From Lachnospiraceae bacterium (lineage in GTDB: Bacteria > Bacillota > Clostridia > Lachnospirales > Lachnospiraceae), in contig JAGBEO010000010.1 in NCBI GenBank assembly GCA_017936885.1, positions 62,001 through 126,000 of the forward strand: a DNA stretch of 64,000 bases, read 5' to 3'. Numbering within the stretch: the first letter of the stretch is position 1; every line of letters begins with the position of its first letter. The notes below the pieces were generated by a model, which saw only the letters and a program-made list of their open reading frames with translations, was not told the DNA's origin and searched no databases. Shown in pieces: positions 44,154-53,638 of the stretch. The translations under genes and the position numbers were made by a program.

Positions 44154-44200
44154 AAAGAAAGGACTAGTCCTTTCTTTATATTCTATAAGTATAGAATATA
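44154..44200 (+). repeat. Two adjacent perfect palindromes in the transporter leader
   Basis: First, 44154-44177, arms AAAGAAAGGACT and AGTCCTTTCTTT with no loop. Second, 44177-44200, arms TATATTCTATA and TATAGAATATA around AG. A GCCG/CGGC hairpin precedes them (about 44134-44152). All lie in the ~225-nt leader before the binding-protein gene; this explains most of the 475-nt gap between the LacI and binding-protein genes. Confidence 0.8.
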
Positions 44201-44311
44201 AAACCTCTGTCCATCCATATTTGATATAAGGTGTGATTTTCATACTTTATATAGAAAAAGTAACATGGTTTCGTTAGGAAACTATACAAAGAAAGAGAGA
44301 GGAAAAAAGTT

Positions 44312-45658
44312 ATGAAGAAGAAAGTATTGGCAACATTACTGGCAACAGCAATGGTAGCTGGCTGTCTCGCTGGTTGTGGCGGTTCTAACGACACAGCAGC
44401 AACAGAAGAAGCACCTGCAGCAGATGCAGCAACAGAAGAAGCAGCTCCTGCCGAGGATGCAGCAGAAGAAACAGCTCCTGCAGCAGACGCAGCAGCAGAT
44501 CCGGTAGCTAACCTGATTGCAGCTACAACAGATACCGTAACATTAACAGTATGGGCATCTGAGGAAGATCAGGATCTTACAACACAGTTACTTGACGAGT
44601 TCAAGGCAGCTTATCCTGATGTTACATTTGATATTACACTGGGCGCTGAGTCCGAGTCTACAGCTAAGGATACTATCCTTACAGACGTTGAGGCAGCAGC
44701 AGACGTATATGCATTCGCTGATGACCAGATCAATGAACTGGTACAGGCTGGTGCATTACAGGAAGTAGTTACATCTTACACATATGACGTAGCTACAGAG
44801 AACGCAGCAGGTGCAGTAGAAGCAGCTTCTGTTGACGGTAAATTATATGCATATCCGATGACTGCTGATAACGGTTATTTCATGTTCTATGATTCTTCTG
44901 TATTTACTGAGGATGATGTGCAGTCTTTAGAGAAGATGATTGAGGTTGCAGAGGCAGCAGGTAAGAAGATCGCAATGGATATTTCCAATGGTTGGTATAT
45001 CTACTCCTTCTTCCAGGGTGCCGGCTATGAGTTATCATTAAATGATGACGGCGTTACAAATACATGTACATGGAACGCAGCAGGTGCTACAGATGTAGCA
45101 CAGGCAATTATGGATTTAACAGCTTCCGGCGTATTAGTTGATATGGGTGATGAAGATATGGCTACTCAGATTGCTGAGGGTACTATCGTTGCTTGTGTAA
45201 ACGGTACATGGAGAGCAGAGACAGCAGCAGAAGCATGGGGAGACAACTATGCAGCAACTAAGCTTCCTACTTTCCAGGTAGCAGGTAAGGATTGCCAGAT
45301 GTCCTCTTATTCAGGATATAAATTAGTAGGTGTAAATCCTCATTCCGCTAATGTAGGCTGGTCTATGCTTCTTGCAGAGTACTTAACAAATGAAGCTTCC
45401 CAGACAGCAAGATTTGAAGCAAGAGGCCTTGGCCCTGCTAACCTTGCAGCAGCATCCTCTGATGCAGTTCAGGCTAATCCTGCTATCTCCGCACTTGCGG
45501 CTCAGGCAGCTTACGCAACACCTCAGCGTGTAGGCGGTAACTTCTGGTCTCCTGCTGAGACATTAGGACAGATCCTTGCATCCGGTAACCCTGATGGAAC
45601 AGATCTGCAGACATTGCTTGATACAACAGTAGAAGGTATCACAGCACCTGTCGAATAA
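44312..45658 (+). CDS. Sugar ABC transporter substrate-binding lipoprotein (MalE-like)
   Basis: 448 residues. Lipoprotein signal with lipobox AGCG (Cys about 22), an Ala/Glu/Pro-rich linker of about 45 residues, then a family 1 solute-binding fold (TLTVWASEEDQDLTTQLLDEFKAAYPDVTF; PMTADNGYFMFYDSSVF; CVNGTWRAETAAEAWGDNYAATKLPTF). Strong GAGAGAGG site. Codons are strongly biased (GCA, GTA, ACA), as expected for a highly expressed gene. First gene of a MalEFG-type set; the substrate may be maltodextrin (GH13 downstream) or galacto-oligosaccharide (GH53 and GH42 upstream). Confidence 0.95.
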   Translation: MKKKVLATLLATAMVAGCLAGCGGSNDTAATEEAPAADAATEEAAPAEDAAEETAPAADAAADPVANLIAATTDTVTLTVWASEEDQDLTTQLLDEFKAAYPDVTFDITLGAESESTAKDTILTDVEAAADVYAFADDQINELVQAGALQEVVTSYTYDVATENAAGAVEAASVDGKLYAYPMTADNGYFMFYDSSVFTEDDVQSLEKMIEVAEAAGKKIAMDISNGWYIYSFFQGAGYELSLNDDGVTNTCTWNAAGATDVAQAIMDLTASGVLVDMGDEDMATQIAEGTIVACVNGTWRAETAAEAWGDNYAATKLPTFQVAGKDCQMSSYSGYKLVGVNPHSANVGWSMLLAEYLTNEASQTARFEARGLGPANLAAASSDAVQANPAISALAAQAAYATPQRVGGNFWSPAETLGQILASGNPDGTDLQTLLDTTVEGITAPVE

Positions 45659-45700
45659 GTCGAAATCGAAGATTTTTAATGAAAGATGTTTTGAAAAGCG

Positions 45701-45732
45701 GGGTGGGTGTTTCGCCCACCCTGTTCTTTCTT
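45701..45732 (+). terminator. Intercistronic hairpin after binding-protein gene
   Basis: Nine-base-pair stem GGGTGGGTG/CGCCCACCC with a TTT loop (45701-45721), then TGTTCTTTCTT. Likely a partial terminator or 3-prime mRNA stabiliser that keeps binding protein in excess over permeases. Confidence 0.7.
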
Positions 45733-45779
45733 AGAGAGAAAGTATTTAACACAGCAGTTACTTCTGAGAGGAGTTTCGT

Positions 45780-47207
45780 ATGAAGAAGGCATTAAACGCT
45801 ATAGGAAATTATTTTAAAAATATTGGGATTGCCTTTGCTAAAGGAGACATATGGGTTAAGCTTTCAGCTATCGTGATGGGTGCAGGTTATTTTGCCAGAA
45901 AGCAGATAATCAATGGTATTATCATGTTGTTAGTGGAAGTATTATTTGTAGTTATGTGTATTGGTTATGCAGCACCAAACCTTGCGAAGTTCGGAACACT
46001 CGGTACCGTACAGTTTGAGCAGGTGTTTGATCCCCTTACGATGACCAGTACTGTAAATGATTATGATAACTCTTTCCTGATCCTTTTGAATTCCATTATT
46101 TCGTTGTTTTTAATTTTGGTATTTATACTGTTTTGGATTGCAAACATGAAAGCAGTATATCGTCTGCAGCAGAAAAAAGAAAACGGTGAGCATATTAATA
46201 ACTTCCGTGAAGATGTGCGGTCGATGTTTAATGAAAAATTTCATATTACTTTATTAACCTTACCGGCGATCGGAGTTATTTTGATGAATATCCTGCCGAT
46301 CTTAGTGCTGGTAGCAGTTGCATTTACCAATTATGATCAACAGCATATGCCGCCCAATGCTTTGTTTACATGGGTTGGCTGGAATAACTTTAAGAATCTG
46401 TTTACCAATTCCGTAACAGTAACCTTTGGATATTCCTTTAAGAAAGTATTAGTTTGGACATTAGAATGGGCAGTACTTGCTACCTTTACAACTTATATCG
46501 GTGGTATTCTACTTGCCAAATTCATTAACGATAAGAAAACAAAATTGCCGAAAATGTGGAGAACACTCTTCATCGTCGCAATTGCAGTACCACAGTTCGT
46601 AACATTATTGCTGGTTCGTAACTTCTTTGCAGATAACGGTATCGTCAATACATTTTGTTCCAGTATTGGTCTGACCGATTTCTTAAAGAGTGTAGGACTG
46701 GTAAGCAGCAATTTAACTTATATCCCATTCCTGACCAATCCCGGATGGGCTAAGGTGATGATCGTCTTGATCAATATCTGGGTCGGTGTTCCGTACCAGA
46801 TGCTGGTTGCAACCGGTGTGCTTATGAATATTCCGGAAGATCAGATCGAGAGCGCAAGAATCGACGGTGCGAATCCGTTCCAGATCTTCGTCAAGATCAC
46901 AATGCCTTATATGTTATTCGTAACAGGACCGAGTTTGATCACAGACTTTGTCAAGAATATTAACAACTTTAACGTAATCTATCTGTTGACACAGGATGTA
47001 TATGTAACATCGGATCAGCTTCTTGCCAATTCCAATGCGAAAGAAATCGACCTGTTGGTTACATGGTTGTTCCGTCTCACCAATGAGTACTACAACTACA
47101 AGATGGCATCCGTAATCGGTATTATCGTATTTATCATCTGTGCAGCATTTACATTAATAACCTTTACGAGAACAATCAAAGGAGATAAGGAGGAAGAGTT
47201 TCAATAA
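45780..47207 (+). CDS. Sugar ABC transporter permease (MalF-like, long form)
   Basis: 475 residues. An extended N-terminus with extra hydrophobic segments (about 44-64 and 98-120) precedes the usual six-helix permease core, as in MalF, MdxF and GanP. EAA loop ESARIDGANPFQIFVKITMPYM. AGGAG site before ATG 45780. It pairs with the next gene. Confidence 0.94.
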   Translation: MKKALNAIGNYFKNIGIAFAKGDIWVKLSAIVMGAGYFARKQIINGIIMLLVEVLFVVMCIGYAAPNLAKFGTLGTVQFEQVFDPLTMTSTVNDYDNSFLILLNSIISLFLILVFILFWIANMKAVYRLQQKKENGEHINNFREDVRSMFNEKFHITLLTLPAIGVILMNILPILVLVAVAFTNYDQQHMPPNALFTWVGWNNFKNLFTNSVTVTFGYSFKKVLVWTLEWAVLATFTTYIGGILLAKFINDKKTKLPKMWRTLFIVAIAVPQFVTLLLVRNFFADNGIVNTFCSSIGLTDFLKSVGLVSSNLTYIPFLTNPGWAKVMIVLINIWVGVPYQMLVATGVLMNIPEDQIESARIDGANPFQIFVKITMPYMLFVTGPSLITDFVKNINNFNVIYLLTQDVYVTSDQLLANSNAKEIDLLVTWLFRLTNEYYNYKMASVIGIIVFIICAAFTLITFTRTIKGDKEEEFQ

Positions 47208-48049
47208 TGAAAAAGAAAGTAAATTTAGTTTTAAGACACGTTTTTCTGCTTCTTTTGGTTGTTATATGGCTGGTGCCGATTCTCTGGCTGTTTGTTACAT
47301 CGTTTAGCGGTTATAAGGGAATCAACACTTCCCACTTCTTCCCGGATACATGGACGTTAGATAACTATGCACAGTTATTCTTCCGTTCCGATTCCATCGT
47401 ACAGTACAACAGATGGTTTATGAATACGTTAGTCATTGCCATTTTTACCTGTATCATCTCTACGATTCTTGTATTGATGGTAAGCTACACGATGAGTAAG
47501 CTTCGTTTCCCAGGCAGAAAGCAGTTGATGAGCTTTAGTATTATTTTAAATATGTTCCCCGGTGTATTGTCCATGATCGCTGTGTACTTTACACTGAAAA
47601 CCTTCGGATTGACCAACAGCCATATCGGTATGATTATCGTGTATTCCGCAGGTGCCGGTCTTGGTTATCTGATTTGTAAAGGGTTTATGGATACGATTTC
47701 CGTATCTTTGAGCGAGGCAGCCAGATTAGAGGGCGCTTCCGAGGCTAAGATTTTCTGGAGAATTATTATTCCGTTGTCAAAGCCGATCATTGTATATACG
47801 GTTATCAACGCGTTCCTGCTGCCGTGGGGTGACTTCGTATTCGCGAAGCTGATGCTTAACTCCGGTGTTGCAACAGACTGGACGGTAGCAATCGGACTTT
47901 TCAATATGCTTGGTAAGTCCATGATTAACAAGTACTTCTCTGTATTCTGTGCAGGTGGTGTTATCATTTCCATTCCGATTTCCATCCTGTTCGTGATCAT
48001 GCAGAAGTTCTATGTAGAAGGTATCACAGGCGGTTCCGTAAAGGGTTAA
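47207..48049 (+). CDS. Sugar ABC transporter permease (MalG-like)
   Basis: 280 residues, six helices, EAA loop SEAARLEGASEAKIFWRIIIPLSKP, C-terminal KFYVEGITGGSVKG. ATG overlaps the previous stop by one base (TAATG). Completes the membrane channel; no ATPase gene is nearby, so a shared MsmX-type ATPase is expected. Confidence 0.95.
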   Translation: MKKKVNLVLRHVFLLLLVVIWLVPILWLFVTSFSGYKGINTSHFFPDTWTLDNYAQLFFRSDSIVQYNRWFMNTLVIAIFTCIISTILVLMVSYTMSKLRFPGRKQLMSFSIILNMFPGVLSMIAVYFTLKTFGLTNSHIGMIIVYSAGAGLGYLICKGFMDTISVSLSEAARLEGASEAKIFWRIIIPLSKPIIVYTVINAFLLPWGDFVFAKLMLNSGVATDWTVAIGLFNMLGKSMINKYFSVFCAGGVIISIPISILFVIMQKFYVEGITGGSVKG

Positions 48050-48091
48050 ATGATCGTCTTAGCTGATATCGGACAAGGATCATAAAAATGA

Positions 48092-48126
48092 CTGGCTATA
48101 CATTTTGAATGTATAGCCGGTTTTTG
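48092..48126 (+). terminator. Terminator after permease genes
   Basis: CTGGCTATACATT (48092-48104) pairs with AATGTATAGCCGG (48108-48120) around TTG, followed by TTTTT. A strong rho-independent terminator. Confidence 0.9.
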
Positions 48127-48194
48127 GTTTGCAGGAATTTTAGTTTATAACAGTTTTTATTTGTAACAATTTGAGCGGGAGGAGTATGAGAGAA

Positions 48195-50006
48195 ATGAGA
48201 AAAAGGATGAGCAAGGCCGCAGCAGTTTGGTTGATGGCAGCAATGGCGCTCAGTGCCTGTGGGGCAGATGCAGGGCAGGGCAAAACAGTGCTGTTGGAAA
48301 ATCCGGTAGGTGCAGAAGCAGATACAGAGTCCGGTGCAGGTGAGATGGCTGAGGGCGTTGCAAAGACGGAAAACGGTGTATCTGAAACGGTATCGGGGGA
48401 GGATACAGAGTACGCGGCGGAATATGAGGATGTAACAGATACAATACCGCTTACTATCTTAGATGACAATTACAGAACATACTATGAGGTTTTCGTTTAT
48501 TCTTTCTGCGACAGTGACGGAGATGGGATCGGTGATCTCCAGGGGCTGATTTCCAAACTGGACTATATCAACGATGGCGATGATAATACAGACTCGGATT
48601 TGGGATGTAACGGAATCTGGCTGATGCCCGTCAATCCCTCTCCTACCTATCATAAGTATGATGTGATGGATTATTACGGCATAGATGAGCAGTACGGAAC
48701 TTTAGAAGACTTTAAAGAGCTGATTGACGAATGTGACAAGCGCGGTATTAAGGTGATTATGGATTTGGTATTAAATCACAGCTCATCCCAAAATCCGTGG
48801 TTTGAAGAGGCTTACACTTATTTGCAGGAGTTGGGGGATGCAGAACCGAATACAGAGGAATGTCCGTATCTGGAATATTATCATTTCTCCAAAGAGCAAA
48901 GCGGCGGCTGCTATGCCGTGGAAGGCACGGACTGGTATTATGAGGCACAGTTCTGGTCTGAGATGCCGGATTTGAATCTGGATTGCGAGGCGCTTAAGGA
49001 AGAAATAGCGGATATTACACAGTTCTGGCTGGATATGGGTGTAGGTGGTTTCAGGCTGGATGCGGTCAAGGAATTTTATTCCGGTGCGCCGCAGGCAAAT
49101 ATTGCATTTTTGACATGGTTGAATGACACTGTGAAAGGGCAGAAGGAAGATGCCTATTTAGTGGGAGAAGCATGGCTTCCCATGACGGATTATGCGCCCT
49201 ATTACGGCAGCGGCATTGACAGCCTTTTTGATTTTGCTTTTGCGGATAAGGACGGTATTATTTCTAAAGTCATGAATGGGGCACCGGCTTCCAGATACGG
49301 CAGTACGGCAGCAGAGCTGACGGAGATGTACGGGGCCTATAATGAGAACTATATTGATGCGCCTTTCTATACAAATCATGATATGGGAAGAAGCGCAGGG
49401 TACTACGCAGGGGACAATTCTCCATACCAGACTAAGATGGCAGGTGCCATGAATCTTTTCATGAGCGGTTCTGCTTTCGTGTACTATGGGGAAGAATTGG
49501 GTATGAAAGGTTCCGGCAAGGATGAGAATAAGCGGGCACCGATGTACTGGAGTATGAATGCGGATGCGGAAGGCATGTGTGACGGCCCGGCAGATATGGA
49601 TGCCGTAAAAATGAAGTTTGAGAGCTTGGAAGAACAGGCAGCAGATGATGCTTCTGTCTACAACTATTATAAAAAAGCAATTAAAATACGTAATCAAAAT
49701 CCCGAGATCGCAAGAGGCAGTGTGGAGTGTCTGGCGGAAAGCAGTGCAGGCGGCTATAGGATAGAAGAAGGCAATGCCGATTCTGTCTGTGTGTTAAAGA
49801 AGAGTTATGAAGGTTCAGAACTGCTTCTCGTATTTGTGACGGGAGCAGAACTGGTGAAAATTGATTTGAGCGGGATTATGCTGAACGGTGCATCTGTTGC
49901 AGAAGATACGGAAATAAGAGCGATGCTGACCACAGGACGGGAGCAGATATCTTATGAAGGCGGAACCGTTGACATGCCGGGGTATTCTATTCTGATCTTA
50001 AAATAA
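48195..50006 (+). CDS. GH13 alpha-amylase-family lipoprotein
   Basis: 603 residues. Signal MRKRMSKAAAVWLMAAMALSACG with lipobox LSAC, an acidic linker, then a GH13 barrel: region I DLVLNHS (about 190), region II GGFRLDAVKEF with the nucleophile Asp (about 289), region III VGEAW with acid/base Glu (about 322) and region IV YTNHDMGR (about 394). An amylase or neopullulanase-type enzyme anchored outside the cell, where it would feed maltodextrins to the preceding transporter. GGGAGGAG lies ten bases before ATG 48195; ATG 48186 is too close to it. It follows a terminator, so it may have its own weak promoter. Confidence 0.92.
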   Translation: MRKRMSKAAAVWLMAAMALSACGADAGQGKTVLLENPVGAEADTESGAGEMAEGVAKTENGVSETVSGEDTEYAAEYEDVTDTIPLTILDDNYRTYYEVFVYSFCDSDGDGIGDLQGLISKLDYINDGDDNTDSDLGCNGIWLMPVNPSPTYHKYDVMDYYGIDEQYGTLEDFKELIDECDKRGIKVIMDLVLNHSSSQNPWFEEAYTYLQELGDAEPNTEECPYLEYYHFSKEQSGGCYAVEGTDWYYEAQFWSEMPDLNLDCEALKEEIADITQFWLDMGVGGFRLDAVKEFYSGAPQANIAFLTWLNDTVKGQKEDAYLVGEAWLPMTDYAPYYGSGIDSLFDFAFADKDGIISKVMNGAPASRYGSTAAELTEMYGAYNENYIDAPFYTNHDMGRSAGYYAGDNSPYQTKMAGAMNLFMSGSAFVYYGEELGMKGSGKDENKRAPMYWSMNADAEGMCDGPADMDAVKMKFESLEEQAADDASVYNYYKKAIKIRNQNPEIARGSVECLAESSAGGYRIEEGNADSVCVLKKSYEGSELLLVFVTGAELVKIDLSGIMLNGASVAEDTEIRAMLTTGREQISYEGGTVDMPGYSILILK

Positions 50007-50066
50007 ATTGACAGGTCAAATGGATACTATGTAAATGAGACAAAAATGATAATTTCACACAAAACA

Positions 50067-50100
50067 AAACTACCGATAGTTCCGTGCTATCGGTAGTTTC
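50067..50100 (+). terminator. Terminator after GH13 gene
   Basis: AAACTACCGATAG (50067-50079) pairs exactly with CTATCGGTAGTTT (50087-50099) around a 7-nt loop. The 13-bp stem is extended further out by CACAA/TTGTG. Confidence 0.85.
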
Positions 50101-50318
50101 GCTTGTGTAAAAGGGGAATTCTTCCGGAATTGCTATTACCGACTTGACTTCCGTAATCAAGTCTATAATTAATATAATGGTTTTTTATGGAATCGTCTAT
50201 AAATATATTGCAGAAGAATAACACTATATTGGCGAAATAAGTCGAAAAACAAGGAAAATATGACTTAAAAGGTCATTTTTTAAAAGCATTTTGCTCATAA
50301 ATGGTGAGAAAAGATAGT

Positions 50319-50340
50319 AATGTACAAACTTTAGTACATT
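50319..50340. promoter_or_regulatory. Inverted repeat upstream of the FocA-type gene
   Basis: AATGTAC (50319-50325) and GTACATT (50334-50340), 8-nt spacer, directly before a weak promoter TTGATT-17-TAGCAT (50343-50371). Position suits an activator or repressor. Apart from this and the upstream terminator, the 417-nt gap holds only a GACTTGA/TCAAGTC repeat near 50151-50173 and AT-rich sequence. Confidence 0.45.
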
Positions 50341-50423
50341 AATTGATTTTTTATAGCGAATATGGTAGCATAATTACGCATACAGGGGTATGGTCAGAAA
50401 AGTAAAGAGAAGGAGAATAATGT

Positions 50424-51260
50424 ATGAACGAGCATATGAATACTCCGGCAGAGGTAATTGAAACCAATATCAATGCCGGTGTGGTGAAGGCGAATTTACC
50501 GCTTGGCAAGATGATTCTATTGGGAATTATGGCGGGGGCATTTATTGCCATAGGCGGTTCCAGCAGTAATGTTGCAGTACATAGTATAGCCGATGTGGGG
50601 CTTGCAAGAACATTGGCGGGCTGCATTTTCCCGGTAGGACTTATGATGATTGTGCTGATTGGCGGAGAACTTTTTACCGGTAACTGCCTGATGATTATGG
50701 GCGTGCTGGATAAGAAGTTTAAGGCGGTTAAGATGGTGCGCAATCTGGTGGTTGTCTATCTGAGCAATCTGGCAGGCGCGTTGATTGTAGACGCATTGGT
50801 GTTCTACAGCGGACAGTATGATTATACAAGCGGTGCGCTTGGCGCATATACTATTAAAGTGGCACTTTCCAAGTCCACGATGTCTTTTGATAAAGCATTT
50901 ATTTCCGGTATTATGTGTAACATATTAGTGTGCGCGGCTATTCTGACAGCAGCAGCAGCTAAAGATATCGCGGGTAAGCTGTTGGCGATCTTTTTCCCGA
51001 TTTGGGCATTTGTCGTAGCTGGATATGAACACTGTGTTGCAAATATGTACTATATTCCGGCAGGAATCTTTGCCGCATCGAATCCTGACTATGTGGCAAA
51101 GGCAGAGGAGCTGTACGGTATCACGGCTGAACAGTGTGCGTCTGTCTCAATCGGCGGGCTGGTTCACAATCTTATTCCTGTTACATTGGGGAACATAGTA
51201 GGCGGCTCTTTTTGCTTGGGATGCTTGTGTTTCTTTATCTATCGGAAGAATTGGAAATAG
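50424..51260 (+). CDS. Formate/nitrite transporter family protein (FocA/NirC)
   Basis: 278 residues, six membrane helices, FNT channel family. Diagnostic parts are GAFIAIGGSSSNVAVH near the N-terminus, GGELFTGNCL, and AGYEHCVANMYYIPAG with the pore His. Formate is the likely substrate in a fermenting anaerobe, though nitrite or hydrosulfide channels have the same fold. GAAGGAG site eight bases before ATG. Monocistronic with a strong terminator. Confidence 0.92.
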   Translation: MNEHMNTPAEVIETNINAGVVKANLPLGKMILLGIMAGAFIAIGGSSSNVAVHSIADVGLARTLAGCIFPVGLMMIVLIGGELFTGNCLMIMGVLDKKFKAVKMVRNLVVVYLSNLAGALIVDALVFYSGQYDYTSGALGAYTIKVALSKSTMSFDKAFISGIMCNILVCAAILTAAAAKDIAGKLLAIFFPIWAFVVAGYEHCVANMYYIPAGIFAASNPDYVAKAEELYGITAEQCASVSIGGLVHNLIPVTLGNIVGGSFCLGCLCFFIYRKNWK

Positions 51261-51289
51261 TAAATAGAAATCTGTACTAAGAATAAGAG

Positions 51290-51335
51290 AACTGCTGTAT
51301 ATAGACGGAAACATCTATATGCAGCAGTTTTTTTG
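51290..51335 (+). terminator. Strong terminator after FocA-type gene
   Basis: A 16-nt arm (51290-51305) pairs with 51314-51329 with one mismatch, followed by a T-run. It lies just before the convergent end of the 754-residue gene. Confidence 0.9.
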
Positions 51336-51360
51336 TGTCATAGGAAATCTCCGGGAATTT

Positions 51361-53625
51361 TTATTTGTCCAGATAATTCCGCTGCTCCTGTATTTCCTTC
51401 GGTATCTCTGCACCCATGTTCTTGAGTTTCTGGAACAGATTATTGTAATGGTGGATCTTCTGGCTGAGTTTGATGTCATAACGATCCATCATGTCTTTAT
51501 AAAGCGGATTGGCTTTCAGTCTGTTGCGGACATCCTTGGCAAATGGGCAGTATGTGAAGAGAATACCGCGGGATACCTTGTTCAGCCTTGGAGAACCGGC
51601 ACCTTCATAGAGAATCCACGCTTCATAGTCTCTGATAAACATTTCCTTGAAACTGTTCTTTGCTTTCTGCATACTGAGCTTGATCTTATCTTTCGCATCA
51701 GCGGACAGATCCCTGTTTTTCTTATAAAACTGGATATAGTCAAAGTATTCGCTTGTAAGGGAAGCATCGGAGACATCGTTCCAACGGGCACCCTGAATAC
51801 GCTTGCACATTTCCCAACGGAAGTCGCCAGTCAGCCGAACCAGAATATTGGTCAAATCCTCCATCTGGAAGATGGATACCATCATACGGGATGGAGTAGT
51901 ACGTTTACGGCCTTCGATTTCCTGCCACATAACACCGCGGATACCGATATTAGGCATCAGGATAATGTCAGGGAGAATCTCCACACCGACATATTCTTTA
52001 CCAATGCCAAGATCAGGATTGGTGTAGATCATATCACGGTAGTAAGCGCTAAAGTCGAGCGAACGGATCTGGTTAAAGGCGCTTTCAACTTTCTCTGCCG
52101 ATACGAGAGAAGTATTCAGATCTTTCAGAATATTGTGTTCTGAGAAGATCGGACAGAAACTGCTGATACGTCCGAAGGAAATCTTATTGACAGAAGGAAA
52201 CATATTGTGGATCTCGAAGAGAACCCGTTTCTCTTTGTTATTCTGCATACTGGTTTCTTCCGCAGCACTGATCTTACCCGTCATTTTCAGTTCATGGACA
52301 TAAGCAAGGTAGTCGGTATCAAACTCGTTGCGGCTGGGCATTTTCTGCCCTGTATAGATTGCGTGCAGCCATTCATAAATGCTGTAGACTTTCTTACCGG
52401 GATTGGTGGGAAGCTTGTCTACGATGGAGTACAGATAGGTTGCATTGTCCATACCGGCAAGATGTTCATCCACGTAACCGAAATTGAAGAACATTTGCAA
52501 TATCTTAGGAACGGAAGTATCGTGCAGGCTTTTCAAAAATGCCTTTTCATAGATCTGATAGAACAGTTTCGTGATGGTGAGACGCAGTTTTCTTGCGGTG
52601 TCATCGGAGCTGTTCTTATCTGTCATTTTGCGGTACTTGTCGATTGCATTTCTGAAAGCGGAAGCTGTTTCCTCATCGATACCGGAGTAGGTAAGGATCG
52701 TATTGAGGGAATCCATAATATCGGGCACATCATCCGCATTGGTTTCCTCGTTAGACTGGGATTCCATATAGTCGCTTAAGTTATTGAGACGTTCCCGGTA
52801 CTCGGCTACCCGTGTGCGGTACATATCCTGGTCGATGGAAGGCTGGCTTTCCAACTGAATCATCATCGTGCTCAGTGCCGCAATCAAAGTAGTGGAATCA
52901 TCGGCGTTAGAACCGATTTTATACAGTAAGTTGGCATAAAGATCGAAGAAGTCCAAATGATTTTCGTTCATCAGCAGATTGGAGATCTCCGATTTATAAT
53001 CATATAAAACACGACAGACGGAGACCACCTGATAGACATCCTGACTGGCCTTTAAGATGAGTCCGAGCAGGAAGTCCGGGTCCTGACCTTTAATGGGTTT
53101 GCCGGTTACCATTTTATGAAGCTGTGTGTAATAGCCGTTTAGCCAGGAGTCAATATCCTCTTCTAACACAAGCTCCGATAAAGATTCCAGTCCCGGCAGG
53201 GATCTGGGCGAAAATCCATGCTTGGAACAGAAGGATAAATAATCTTCATAACTGCCCATAAGATAATGATAGAAGTTATCACAGTCGAAACGTGCCAGTT
53301 CATACTGGTCTAAAATCTCGTGAAACTGCCTGAACAGGGAAGTGACGATCAGGTTAGCCATATCAGTGTTAGAATGCATGATATTGGATAACTGAGATAC
53401 GGAATACGGATAAGAAGCAAGTGCCGTATTCTCTTCCGCCTGATAGGAAATGAAATAGGAATCGAAGAAAAGGTCACAGACCCCGATGACATCTCCTTTA
53501 TATAAGTAGAAAACACCACCCGGATAGGTGGCACGAACAGTCCCCTTCGCGATGACATGCAAAGCGGTGATGTTTTGTTCGCTTTGAATAAGCTGTGTTC
53601 CAGCCGGATATTCTTTTACAGCCAT
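51361..53625 (-). CDS. 754-residue protein with N-terminal cyclic-nucleotide-binding-like domain
   Basis: Residues about 1-115 resemble a CRP-type cNMP-binding beta roll (KEYPAGTQLIQSEQNITALHVIAKGTVRATYPGGVFYLYKGDVIGVCDLFF), which may bind a nucleotide or another signal. The remaining ~640 residues match nothing I know: mostly helical to about 500, then a better-patterned region (VEILPDIILMPNIGIRGVMWQEIEGRKR; RLTGDFRWEMCKRIQGARWNDVSD). No helix-turn-helix, membrane segment or signal peptide is visible, so it is not an ordinary CRP/FNR regulator. GGAGGGG lies seven bases before the start. It is divergent from 53994 across a region with two large hairpins. Function unknown. Confidence 0.7.
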   Translation of the reverse strand: MAVKEYPAGTQLIQSEQNITALHVIAKGTVRATYPGGVFYLYKGDVIGVCDLFFDSYFISYQAEENTALASYPYSVSQLSNIMHSNTDMANLIVTSLFRQFHEILDQYELARFDCDNFYHYLMGSYEDYLSFCSKHGFSPRSLPGLESLSELVLEEDIDSWLNGYYTQLHKMVTGKPIKGQDPDFLLGLILKASQDVYQVVSVCRVLYDYKSEISNLLMNENHLDFFDLYANLLYKIGSNADDSTTLIAALSTMMIQLESQPSIDQDMYRTRVAEYRERLNNLSDYMESQSNEETNADDVPDIMDSLNTILTYSGIDEETASAFRNAIDKYRKMTDKNSSDDTARKLRLTITKLFYQIYEKAFLKSLHDTSVPKILQMFFNFGYVDEHLAGMDNATYLYSIVDKLPTNPGKKVYSIYEWLHAIYTGQKMPSRNEFDTDYLAYVHELKMTGKISAAEETSMQNNKEKRVLFEIHNMFPSVNKISFGRISSFCPIFSEHNILKDLNTSLVSAEKVESAFNQIRSLDFSAYYRDMIYTNPDLGIGKEYVGVEILPDIILMPNIGIRGVMWQEIEGRKRTTPSRMMVSIFQMEDLTNILVRLTGDFRWEMCKRIQGARWNDVSDASLTSEYFDYIQFYKKNRDLSADAKDKIKLSMQKAKNSFKEMFIRDYEAWILYEGAGSPRLNKVSRGILFTYCPFAKDVRNRLKANPLYKDMMDRYDIKLSQKIHHYNNLFQKLKNMGAEIPKEIQEQRNYLDK

Positions 53626-53638
53626 GTATAGTCCCCTC

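Noticed and set aside
50151..50190. Strong promoter TTGACT with TATAAT-like boxes upstream of the FocA-type gene
   Set aside because: The spacers to the two TATAAT-like boxes are 14 and 23 nt, both unsuitable for sigma-A; the weak TTGATT-17-TAGCAT nearer the gene is more plausible.
51319..52143. 274-codon open frame on the plus strand
   Set aside because: It lies antisense to the 754-residue gene, has no ribosome binding site, and its translation has the composition of a mirrored coding frame.
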